A stretch of DNA of 31,529 nucleotides from CAZDXJ01 sp964509475 (GTDB lineage: Bacteria > Pseudomonadota > Gammaproteobacteria > Methylococcales > Methylomonadaceae), in the NCBI GenBank assembly GCA_964509475.1, contig CAZDXJ010000021.1, positions 1-31,529 of the forward strand. The letters are read 5' to 3'. This document shows positions 23,727 through 30,920 of the stretch, one piece after another. Each line of letters begins with the position of its first letter. The stretch's first letter is position 1. A program made the position numbers and the translations under genes. The notes beneath the pieces were generated by a model, which was not told where the DNA came from, did no database searches, and saw only the letters and a program-made list of their open reading frames with translations.

Positions 23727-24896
23727 ATGTTGAACAACTCAATTCACAAGATACTGTTTTTCTGGATATTAAGTATTTTTCTTTTATGCCCGCAAATTAT
23801 TTTGGCTGAAGAGACTATTCTGGTCGTACCCAGCCCAAAAATTGCGGCAACGAGCTATATCCTGCAAGACTTTAACAGTGGCCGGGTGTTAGCCGAAAAA
23901 GATGCCGATCAGGTTCTGCCCCCCGCCAGTCTGACCAAAATCATGACGGTTTATGTTATCTTCAATGAACTGAAAAATGGCCATTTGACACTCGATGAAA
24001 AGGTTACCGTCAGTAAAAAAGCCTGGAAAACTCCGGGGTCGCGTATGTTCATCGAAGTCAATAAACAGGTCACGGTCGAAAACTTGCTCAAAGGCGTTAT
24101 TATTCAGTCCGGTAACGATGCCAGTGTGGCTCTGGCTGAACACGTCGCCGGCACGGAATCAACCTTCGCCGGCCTGATGAATCAACATGCCCGCCGTTTG
24201 GGCATGAAAAACACCCATTTTGTCAACAGTACCGGCCTGCCGCATCCCGAACACCACACCACGGCCCGCGACCTGGCTATTTTGGCCCGGGCGGTGATCA
24301 AGGAATTTCCTGAGTATTATCGCTGGGACTCGGAAAAAGAATTTACCTATAATGGCATCACCCAACAAAACCGTAATAAATTATTATGGCGTGATACCAG
24401 CGTTGATGGCGTTAAAACCGGCCATACCGAAGAAGCCGGCTATTGTCTGGTCGCCTCTGCCAAGCGCAACGATATGCGCCTTGTTTCGGTCGTACTCGGT
24501 ACCAAAAGCGAGAATGCCCGCGCCAATGAAACCCAAAGCCTGTTAAATTATGGTTTCCGCTTTTTCGAAACGCACAGGCTCTATAAAGCCAATGATGTAT
24601 TGACCGAAACCCGGGTCTGGAAAGGCAAGGAAAAGAATCTGAAAATCGGCCTGCGGGAAGGTTTTTATGTCACCATTCCAAGGCGGCATTATCAGGATTT
24701 AAAAGCCACTCTGAATGTCGATAATCAGATTACCGCACCGATTGCCAAAGGCCAGAAAGTCGGAACTATCGAAGTCAAACTGAACGGAAAAATAATCGCC
24801 AAAGCTGCACTGATCGCTTTATCGAATATTGAAAAAGGTAATCTGCTGCGTCAGCTCTATGATGAAGCCTTGTTATTGCTGAAATTAAAATTATAA
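23727..24896 (+). CDS. dacA: D-alanyl-D-alanine carboxypeptidase (PBP5/6 type)
   Basis: 389 residues from the ATG at 23727; an earlier in-frame ATG (23673) would put a polar stretch before the signal peptide. The signal ends near ILA-EE. Motifs: SLTK with nucleophile Ser68, SGN at 128-130, KTGHTEEAG near 230. The C-terminal PBP5_C beta domain and the terminal amphipathic helix (NLLRQLYDEALLLLKLKL) anchor it to the outer face of the inner membrane. It removes the terminal D-Ala from pentapeptides; the D-amino-acid transaminase encoded next could use the released D-Ala. A 90-base gap separates it from mltB. Confidence 0.94.
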   Translation: MLNNSIHKILFFWILSIFLLCPQIILAEETILVVPSPKIAATSYILQDFNSGRVLAEKDADQVLPPASLTKIMTVYVIFNELKNGHLTLDEKVTVSKKAWKTPGSRMFIEVNKQVTVENLLKGVIIQSGNDASVALAEHVAGTESTFAGLMNQHARRLGMKNTHFVNSTGLPHPEHHTTARDLAILARAVIKEFPEYYRWDSEKEFTYNGITQQNRNKLLWRDTSVDGVKTGHTEEAGYCLVASAKRNDMRLVSVVLGTKSENARANETQSLLNYGFRFFETHRLYKANDVLTETRVWKGKEKNLKIGLREGFYVTIPRRHYQDLKATLNVDNQITAPIAKGQKVGTIEVKLNGKIIAKAALIALSNIEKGNLLRQLYDEALLLLKLKL

Positions 24897-24901
24897 ACTT
24901 C

Positions 24902-25747
24902 ATGACAGAAACTCAAATCGTTTATTTAAATGGCGATTATTTGCCGATTGATGAAGCCAGTATTTCGGTTCTGGATCGGGGATTTTTGTTTGGTGATGGC
25001 GTATACGAAGTCATCCCGGCCTACAACGGAACATTGTTCCGTTTGGATCAACACTTACAGCGTCTGGAAAGCAGTCTGGCTGATATTGGCATACATTCCC
25101 CGCACAACCGTGACCAGTGGCAGGAAATTTTCAAACCTTTATTATCCGCAAGCCAGGATCAATATATTTATCTGCAAATTACCCGGGGTATGGCGCCAAA
25201 CCGGGATCATGCCTTTCCGGAAAACATCAGGCCTACCATCTTCGCGATGAGTTCTCCAATTCAACATCCTTCGCATAAGGACAGTGGATTCAAGGCAATC
25301 ACGGTTGAAGACCGCCGCTGGGATCTATGTCATATAAAAGCCATCACCCTGCTGGGTAATATCCTGTCAAGGCAAAAAGCGGTTGAACAAGATTGCACGG
25401 AAGCTATTTTAATCAAAAACGGCACCGTCACTGAAGGCGCGGCCAGTAACTTATTTATGGTAATTGACGGCCTGTTGCTTACCCCCCCTAAAGATAGCCG
25501 GATATTACCCGGCATCACCCGTGATCTGATTCTTGAACTGGCCAAACAAAATCATATTCCCTACGCGGAACGGGAAATCACCGTACAAGAATTAAAAATT
25601 GCCGATGAAATATGGCTGACCAGCTCCACCCGAGAAATTTTACCGGTTGTCGATCTGGACGCAAACCCCGTTGCCGGCGGCGAGGTTGGACCACTATGGC
25701 ATAAAATGCAGCGACTATTCCAAGCCTATAAAAAATCTGTCTCATGA
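24902..25747 (+). CDS. dat: D-amino acid (D-alanine) transaminase, class IV PLP enzyme
   Basis: 281 residues of the aminotransferase class IV fold. LDRGFLFGDGVYEVIPAY at the N-terminus, PLP lysine Lys146 in CHIKAITLLGNIL, EAILIKNGTVTEGAASNLF, and LPGITRDLILELA. QITRGMAPNRDHAFP carries the Arg95/His103 pair typical of D-amino-acid transaminases rather than branched-chain ones. It interconverts D-Ala and 2-oxoglutarate with pyruvate and D-Glu. Coupled to dacA by 5 bases and to ybeD by a 4-base ATGA overlap. A branched-chain or aminodeoxychorismate lyase activity is less likely. Confidence 0.85.
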   Translation: MTETQIVYLNGDYLPIDEASISVLDRGFLFGDGVYEVIPAYNGTLFRLDQHLQRLESSLADIGIHSPHNRDQWQEIFKPLLSASQDQYIYLQITRGMAPNRDHAFPENIRPTIFAMSSPIQHPSHKDSGFKAITVEDRRWDLCHIKAITLLGNILSRQKAVEQDCTEAILIKNGTVTEGAASNLFMVIDGLLLTPPKDSRILPGITRDLILELAKQNHIPYAEREITVQELKIADEIWLTSSTREILPVVDLDANPVAGGEVGPLWHKMQRLFQAYKKSVS

Positions 25748-26010
25748 AAACAACACCGCCCGCCATTGAATTTCCCTGCCTTTTCCCCATCAAAGCCCTG
25801 GGTAAAACCCAACCGGAACTCGACAGTATCGTGGTTAGTATCATACGCCGCCACGTTGCCGATATTTCCGAAGGCGCTATTAAAACGTGCCAAAGTAAAG
25901 GTGGTAAATACACCTCGGTAACCGTCACGATACAGGCAATCAATCAGGAACAGCTGGACGCCATTTATAGGGATTTAACGGCCTGCCCGCAAATCATCAT
26001 GTCACTTTGA
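25744..26010 (+). CDS. ybeD: DUF493 (YbeD) family protein
   Basis: 88 residues, the usual size of the ACT-like YbeD family: IEFPCLFPIKALGKTQPELDS, GKYTSVTVTIQAINQEQLD, IYRDLTACPQIIMSL. Unknown regulatory role; in enterobacteria and pseudomonads it lies between dacA and lipB. The start overlaps the dat stop codon. Confidence 0.9.
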   Translation: MKTTPPAIEFPCLFPIKALGKTQPELDSIVVSIIRRHVADISEGAIKTCQSKGGKYTSVTVTIQAINQEQLDAIYRDLTACPQIIMSL

Positions 26011-26012
26011 CC

Positions 26013-26510
26013 ATGCCGACCTTTATTACACTTAATCTTGCCTTGAGTTATCTGGTGCAGACAGGAAGTCCTTATATCCGTTTTTTTACATCCTCTGTTT
26101 GTTTGTATATCGGTCTGGCCGGAATTGTCATCAGCCTGCTTTGCGCACTCAGCCGCAAAATATCCTATAACCTATGGTATGACGCACTTGCTTGCAGCCT
26201 GGTATTGACCTGGTTTGCCTATTGGCATGAATTTTTTCTCGATGATGCCCCCATGTTTCATCTGTTCCCTTTGTTTTTTGCTTTCATCACAGCCCTGGTT
26301 TCCATAGTTTTTATCAGTAAACGCCACTATTTTGATCAAGAAAGTATGGATACCATTCATTTTTATTCAGAAATGGATCGTTTTCACCCCGCCCTGATCA
26401 TTACGGCCCTGATCGTCAGTATCGGTTTACCTGGCCATTACTTGTTGTTTCCTGTACTGATGAACGTTTATATCGTCCGCTATACCTTGACCGCCTGCCT
26501 GCATCGATAA
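26013..26510 (+). CDS. Small integral membrane protein of unknown function
   Basis: About 165 residues with four predicted membrane segments (roughly residues 25-47, 58-75, 82-105, 130-160) separated by short basic or acidic loops; HEFFLDDAPMFHLFPLFF and GLPGHYLLFPVLMN are notable. I recognise no family. It starts at ATG 26013, or at TTG 26007 overlapping the ybeD stop, so it is translationally coupled to the wall operon and occupies the place where lipB is usually found. Confidence 0.7.
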   Translation: MPTFITLNLALSYLVQTGSPYIRFFTSSVCLYIGLAGIVISLLCALSRKISYNLWYDALACSLVLTWFAYWHEFFLDDAPMFHLFPLFFAFITALVSIVFISKRHYFDQESMDTIHFYSEMDRFHPALIITALIVSIGLPGHYLLFPVLMNVYIVRYTLTACLHR

Positions 26511-26666
26511 CAGGAACCATCACGGCGGCAGCCGCTGCTACGGATTGCCACAAGAAACAAGAGAAACCGGTTTTTTGCTTGTCCAGAAACTGAGTCAAGT
26601 AAGTTTCAAGCGCCGACAACGACTTATCATCAAAAGCAATTTAACAAAGGTTCCGATAGGTCGTTT

Positions 26667-27404
26667 ATGTCCAGAATACTGACTGTATGCGTTTTATTCT
26701 TGTTTTCATTCGCCCCATGCGCCAAATCCCCGGACTGGCAAAACTACGCCGTCGTGTTACAGCAGATAAAACCCGGCATTAAACATGGGGTTCCCGTTGC
26801 CCTGGTGGATTATTCCGCATTAAAAGCATCCTCGCAACTGAATATCGTTTATCAACAAATTAAGCACTTCAAAACCGAAGAGCTGGACAGCCGCCAAGAG
26901 AAACTCGCATTTTACATCAATCTATACAATATCCTGGCTTTGAAAATGATCGCTGATCACTGGCCGGTATCCAGTATCAAGGATATCGGTCATCTCTTCA
27001 GTCCGGTCTGGGATAAACCGGCCGGTATTATCAATGGCCGCAAACTGTCTCTGGATGATATCGAAAACAATTACTTGAGACCGATGCAAGAACCCCGTAT
27101 TCACCTGGCGATTGTGTGCGCCTCGGTCAGTTGTCCGGATTTACGTACAGAACCTTATCGTGCAGAAAAACTGGATAAGCAGCTCAATGATCAGGCCAGA
27201 GCCTTTTTACATAATGCTAAAAAAGGCCTGCGTGTTGATAAAGACGAAATTCATGTATCGAAAATCTTTAAATGGTTTGCAAAGGACTTTGAGGCGGTTG
27301 GCGGTGTCGAAGCGTTTATCAAACAATATCGCAAGGATTTGCCAAACTTGCCCATCATTGCCGATATCGACTACGACTGGGATGTAAATGGCCTTGTCGA
27401 ATAG
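26667..27404 (+). CDS. DUF547 family exported protein
   Basis: 245 residues with an N-terminal signal peptide (cleavage near CAK or following). DUF547 features: VALVDYSALK, QEKLAFYINLYNILALKMI, LSLDDIENNYLRPM, RIHLAIVCASVSCPDLRTEPYR and VSKIFKWFAKDF. Function is unknown; the domain looks like a degraded papain or transglutaminase-like fold with a conserved Cys (CASVSCP). It stands first in a four-to-five gene set with TVP38, a flavin reductase and an ECF sigma pair, a grouping common in proteobacteria. Confidence 0.87.
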   Translation: MSRILTVCVLFLFSFAPCAKSPDWQNYAVVLQQIKPGIKHGVPVALVDYSALKASSQLNIVYQQIKHFKTEELDSRQEKLAFYINLYNILALKMIADHWPVSSIKDIGHLFSPVWDKPAGIINGRKLSLDDIENNYLRPMQEPRIHLAIVCASVSCPDLRTEPYRAEKLDKQLNDQARAFLHNAKKGLRVDKDEIHVSKIFKWFAKDFEAVGGVEAFIKQYRKDLPNLPIIADIDYDWDVNGLVE

Positions 27405-27431
27405 CCCAAACTTTATTGACTGGAAAATATT

Positions 27432-28139
27432 ATGACAGCCTCACGAATTACTTTGTTCATCAGTATCATCATCGTTATTGGTGCTTTTTTCTATTTTGAT
27501 TTACAACAATTTCTCACCCTGGACAGGCTAAAAAGCAAGCATCAGGAAATCGAAATGTATTATGCGGCGCACCCTGTCCTTTCCTTGTTTCTTTATGCTC
27601 TGCTTTATATTGCCATGACCAGCTTGTCCCTGCCCGGCGCGACCCTGCTGACCCTGGCGGGCGGCGCTGTTTTTGGTTTGCTGTGGGGAATGATTATTGT
27701 TTCCTTCGCTTCGAGTATTGGCGCCACCCTGGCTTTCCTGGCGGCACGTTTTTTATTCCGCAACAGCATCGAAAAACGCTTTGCCGATCGCCTGCAAGTC
27801 ATTGATGCCGGTATAAACCGTGATGGTCCATTTTATCTTTTCACATTACGTCTGGTACCGTTATTTCCATTTTTCATGATCAATCTGGCCATGGGCCTGA
27901 CCCGGTTGAGAACCTGGACATTTTATTGGGTCAGTCAGATCGGTATGCTGGCCGGCACCTTTGTTTATGTCAACGCCGGCACGCAACTGGGTAAATTGAA
28001 CAGCCTGTCCGGTATATTGTCACCGGCATTAATCGGATCATTCATTTTACTGGGTATTTTTCCCTTGCTCGCCAAATTTTTGTTGGCAAAAATCCGTACA
28101 ATCTTTATGGCGCACGCCTTCAATGAGTCTGAATCATGA
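27432..28139 (+). CDS. TVP38/TMEM64 (DedA-like) membrane protein
   Basis: 235 residues, about six membrane segments. The SNARE-associated/DedA core is visible: SLPGATLLTLAGGAVFGLLWGMIIVSFASSIGATLAFLAARF (key G-F-G turn) followed by LRLVPLFPFFMINLAMGLTRLRTWTFYW. Such proteins are lipid scramblases or transporters. Its end overlaps the flavin reductase start by four bases (ATGA), and the two functions are often adjacent or fused in other bacteria. Confidence 0.9.
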   Translation: MTASRITLFISIIIVIGAFFYFDLQQFLTLDRLKSKHQEIEMYYAAHPVLSLFLYALLYIAMTSLSLPGATLLTLAGGAVFGLLWGMIIVSFASSIGATLAFLAARFLFRNSIEKRFADRLQVIDAGINRDGPFYLFTLRLVPLFPFFMINLAMGLTRLRTWTFYWVSQIGMLAGTFVYVNAGTQLGKLNSLSGILSPALIGSFILLGIFPLLAKFLLAKIRTIFMAHAFNESES

Positions 28140-29605
28140 AAACAAACTGGAACAAACCCAAGCACTTCGACAATAACCTTGTGGTCATCGGTGGCGGTTC
28201 CGCGGGATTGGTTACCGCTTATATTGCCGCTGCGCTAAAAGCCAAAGTCACTTTGGTGGAGAAACACAAAATGGGAGGGGATTGTCTGAATACCGGTTGC
28301 GTCCCGTCAAAAGCACTGATTCGATCAGCCCGGATCGCAGCCCAAATCCAGCGTGCCGAAGAATTCGGCATCCAGGCGCAAGTCCAGGCCGATTTTGCCC
28401 AGGTTATGCAGCGAGTACAAAAAGTCATACAAACCGTGGCTCCGCACGATTCCATAGACCGCTATACCGGTTTGGGGGTTGAGGTTCTGACCGGAAGCGC
28501 CAAAATCGTATCGCCCTGGCAGGTGGAAGTGAACATGGATCAGGAAACCCGGATTATCAATACCCGCTCCATTGTGATTGCTGCCGGCGCCAAACCGTTT
28601 GTTCCACCGATTCCTGGACTGGAAAAAATTGATTATCTGACTTCCGATACGATTTGGAATCTGCGCGATAAACCCAATCGCCTGTTGGTATTGGGCGGGG
28701 GTCCAATGGGTTGTGAACTGGCCCAGGCTTTTTTCCGTTTAGATATTCAAGTCACCCAAATTGAAAGGTTACCCCGTATTTTAATTCGTGAAGACGAAGA
28801 GGTGTCCAATGCGGTTATGGCGCAATTTCAGCGGGAAGGCATCGATGTGCGCCTTGAACACAAGGCCAGGCAATTTATTGTTGAAAAGGGTATAAAAACC
28901 CTGCTTGCCGAACATCAGGGGCAGGAAGTGCGTATTGAATTCGATCAGGTTCTGATCGCGATTGGTCGCACCGCCAATGTCTCGGGTTATGGTATTGAAG
29001 CGATGGACATTGAATTATCACCCCGTAAAACCGTGGTGGTCAATGCGTTTCAACAAACCAATTACCCCAATATCTATGCCTGTGGCGATGTTTCAGGGCC
29101 TTACCAATTTACCCATACCGCCGCCCACCAAGCCTGGTATGTTGCGGTAAACGCCCTGTTTGGCCGCTTTAAAAAATTCAAAACCGATTATTCGGTCATT
29201 CCCTGGGCTACCTTTGTCGAACCGGAAGTGGCGCGGGCCGGTCTGAATGAACAGGAGGCAAAACAACAGGGTATCGCTTATGAAGTCAGTGTTTATGGAC
29301 TGGACGATTTGGATCGTGCGATTGCTGACAGTGAAGCACGAGGATTTGTCAAGGTTCTGACCCAACCCGGTAAGGACAAAATTCTTGGCGTCACCATTGT
29401 TGGCGCCCACGCCGGTGATTTAATCACTGAATTTGTATTGGCGATGAAACACAAACTGGGTTTGAACAAACTGTTAAGTACCATCCATATTTACCCGACA
29501 ATGAGTGAAGCCAATAAATATGTCGCCGGTGTCTGGAAAAAACAGCATACACCGAAAAAACTTTTACGTTGGCTCGAAAAATATCATGCCTGGCAACGAA
29601 AGTGA
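28136..29605 (+). CDS. FAD/NAD(P) disulfide reductase, MerA/Lpd-like
   Basis: 489 residues of the class I pyridine-nucleotide disulfide oxidoreductases. FAD motif VVIGGGSAGLVTAYI (16-30), redox pair C50-C55 in GGDCLNTGCVPSKA, NAD motif LLVLGGGPMGCELAQAF near 185, ACGDVSGPYQFTHTAAHQ, and the dimer-interface His-Glu dyad in STIHIYPTMSE. It lacks the N-terminal HMA domain and the C-terminal Cys-Cys of true mercuric reductase (it ends in HAWQRK), so mercury reduction is doubtful. No lipoamide complex genes are nearby. The real substrate is unknown. Confidence 0.87.
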   Translation: MKTNWNKPKHFDNNLVVIGGGSAGLVTAYIAAALKAKVTLVEKHKMGGDCLNTGCVPSKALIRSARIAAQIQRAEEFGIQAQVQADFAQVMQRVQKVIQTVAPHDSIDRYTGLGVEVLTGSAKIVSPWQVEVNMDQETRIINTRSIVIAAGAKPFVPPIPGLEKIDYLTSDTIWNLRDKPNRLLVLGGGPMGCELAQAFFRLDIQVTQIERLPRILIREDEEVSNAVMAQFQREGIDVRLEHKARQFIVEKGIKTLLAEHQGQEVRIEFDQVLIAIGRTANVSGYGIEAMDIELSPRKTVVVNAFQQTNYPNIYACGDVSGPYQFTHTAAHQAWYVAVNALFGRFKKFKTDYSVIPWATFVEPEVARAGLNEQEAKQQGIAYEVSVYGLDDLDRAIADSEARGFVKVLTQPGKDKILGVTIVGAHAGDLITEFVLAMKHKLGLNKLLSTIHIYPTMSEANKYVAGVWKKQHTPKKLLRWLEKYHAWQRK

Positions 29606-29624
29606 TATTTCGCATCACCCCCCC

Positions 29625-29651
29625 TTGACAATAGGTAAAAGAGGATATAAT
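29625..29651 (+). promoter_or_regulatory. Promoter of the ECF sigma factor gene
   Basis: Perfect TTGACA (29625-29630) and TATAAT (29646-29651) hexamers, but only 15 bp apart. The transcript would have a leader of about 75 bases. Confidence 0.6.
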
Positions 29652-29704
29652 GCAAACATCCAGTAACATATCAATTTCATATAGAAGATTTAAATCCGTT
29701 ATAC

Positions 29705-29724
29705 TTCAGATCCATTCATCTGAA
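29705..29724 (+). other. Small hairpin in the ECF leader
   Basis: TTCAGAT (29705-29711)-CCATTC-ATCTGAA (29718-29724), ending 11 bases before the start codon. It could affect ribosome access; no T-tract. Confidence 0.4.
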
Positions 29725-29735
29725 CAAAAGCTTCC

Positions 29736-30308
29736 ATGTCGGATTCAACAACAGACAACCCGGAAAACTGGCTCAACGATTATGGTGATTTGTTATACCG
29801 TTACGCTTTGCTGCGAGTCCGTTCGGAGGCAACGGCGGAAGACCTTGTACAGGAAACCCTGCTAGCCGGTATTCAGTCTTTTGACAAATTTACCGGACAA
29901 TCCACAGTCCGGACGTGGCTCACCGGCATTCTAAAGCACAAAATTATTGATCACTTTAGAAAAAACCGGCATGAAATGGTATCACTCAACGCCTCGGAAT
30001 CAGGCGAAGATTTACTGGCGTATCAATTCAACGAGCAAGGTCATTGGAAATTTGATTTAAACGAATGGCCGGCACCGGATCGATACCTGAATGATCAGCA
30101 ATTTCAAAAAGTCTTCCATGATTGCCTGTCCCGGTTACCCGCACGTATGCTGGATTTGTTTATGCTCCGCACAATTGAAGAAGTATCGACTGAAGATTGT
30201 TGTAAATTGCTCGGATTCAGCACCACGAATCAATTGTGGGTCACCTTGTCACGCACCCGGATGAAACTCCGGCAATGCCTGGATACAAATTGGTTCGGCA
30301 ATAAGTGA
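29736..30308 (+). CDS. ECF sigma-70 factor (TIGR02943-like)
   Basis: 190 residues. Region 2 has LLYRYALLRVRSEATAEDLVQETLLAGI (about 19-46) and FTGQSTVRTWLTGILKHKIIDHFRKNRHE; region 4 has CLSRLPARMLDLFMLRTIEEVSTEDCCKLLGFSTTNQLWVTL then RTRMKLRQCLDTNWF, a C-terminal signature of the TIGR02943 group. It directs RNA polymerase to a stress-type regulon. The anti-sigma gene follows 6 bases later. No strong ribosome site precedes the ATG. Confidence 0.92.
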   Translation: MSDSTTDNPENWLNDYGDLLYRYALLRVRSEATAEDLVQETLLAGIQSFDKFTGQSTVRTWLTGILKHKIIDHFRKNRHEMVSLNASESGEDLLAYQFNEQGHWKFDLNEWPAPDRYLNDQQFQKVFHDCLSRLPARMLDLFMLRTIEEVSTEDCCKLLGFSTTNQLWVTLSRTRMKLRQCLDTNWFGNK

Positions 30309-30314
30309 GGTTAT

Positions 30315-30566
30315 ATGCTCAATTGCAAACAAGTAACGGAATTGATCTCCCAAAACCTGGACACACCGATTCCCTGGATACAACGTTGGCGAATAAAACT
30401 GCATTTGTTAATGTGTCATTCCTGCTCTGCCTATTTAAAACAACTTAAATTTATCCAAAAAGTATTGTTGACAATGGACGGACATTATCAGGACATCAAA
30501 TTAAGCAAACAAGCCAAACAGCGTATTGTCAACCGGCTGCGCGATAAATTTTTGAAGGTGCTATAA
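30315..30566 (+). CDS. Soluble zinc-binding anti-sigma factor (zf-HC2/ZAS)
   Basis: 83 residues. The ZAS signature HxxxCxxC is formed by His30, Cys34 and Cys37 (HLLMCHSC), with Cys4 as the fourth zinc ligand. It has no membrane segment, so it would act as a cytoplasmic redox or metal-sensing anti-sigma factor for the ECF protein encoded 6 bases upstream. Confidence 0.85.
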   Translation: MLNCKQVTELISQNLDTPIPWIQRWRIKLHLLMCHSCSAYLKQLKFIQKVLLTMDGHYQDIKLSKQAKQRIVNRLRDKFLKVL

Positions 30567-30590
30567 TTTATTTACACAATTGGTATCGAT

Positions 30591-30638
30591 TCACCCCCTC
30601 TGAAAAGCCGGTGCAGGTTGTTAGTTTATCAGGCTTGC
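30591..30638. repeat. Dispersed intergenic repeat, copy B
   Basis: Matches 12590-12639, including ctgaaaagccggtgcaggtt, and then jumps to the ggcttgcataac run of copy A, so the hairpin segment of copy A is absent. It begins 24 bases after the anti-sigma stop codon. Confidence 0.75.
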
Positions 30639-30850
30639 ATAACTAGTAGAACGATTCGTTATAACATTTACATTTATTGATGAACCTTTCGGTCAGTAAA
30701 TGTATGAAAAATTTGCTCTATTAAAAATCACTTTCGAACAAATTATTGTAAACCTTTTGATGAAACGAACTACTAGGGTGCCTGGCAAGTTCCCCTTGAC
30801 ATGCAAAAGCCGCAAACATGGCGGCGTGCAATATACATAGCAATCCAGAT
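30639..30850. other. Non-coding spacer with inverted repeat
   Basis: No gene is seen. CTAGTAG..TTCGTT (30643-30660, with a 5-base insertion) is inverted at 30764-30776 (AACGAACTACTAG), bounding a 134-bp AT-rich segment. GCCGC/GCGGC (30809-30813/30821-30825) forms a short hairpin. Confidence 0.45.
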
Positions 30851-30886
30851 ATAAAAATCCCGTTGGAAGATTCTCTTCCAACGGGA
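30851..30886 (-). terminator. Strong intrinsic terminator of the Asp/Gly/Asn-repeat protein gene
   Basis: A perfect 13-bp stem (30858-30870 and 30874-30886) with a TTC loop. On the minus strand it is followed by TTTTTAT, 35 bases after the stop of the gene ending at 30921. Confidence 0.9.
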
Positions 30887-30920
30887 ACAGGTTATACAAG
30901 GTGATAAAAATCCAGAATTA

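Noticed and set aside
28136..29605. Mercuric reductase
   Set aside because: The redox CxxxxC is shared by the whole family, but the C-terminal vicinal cysteines and HMA domain of MerA are missing and no mer genes are present.
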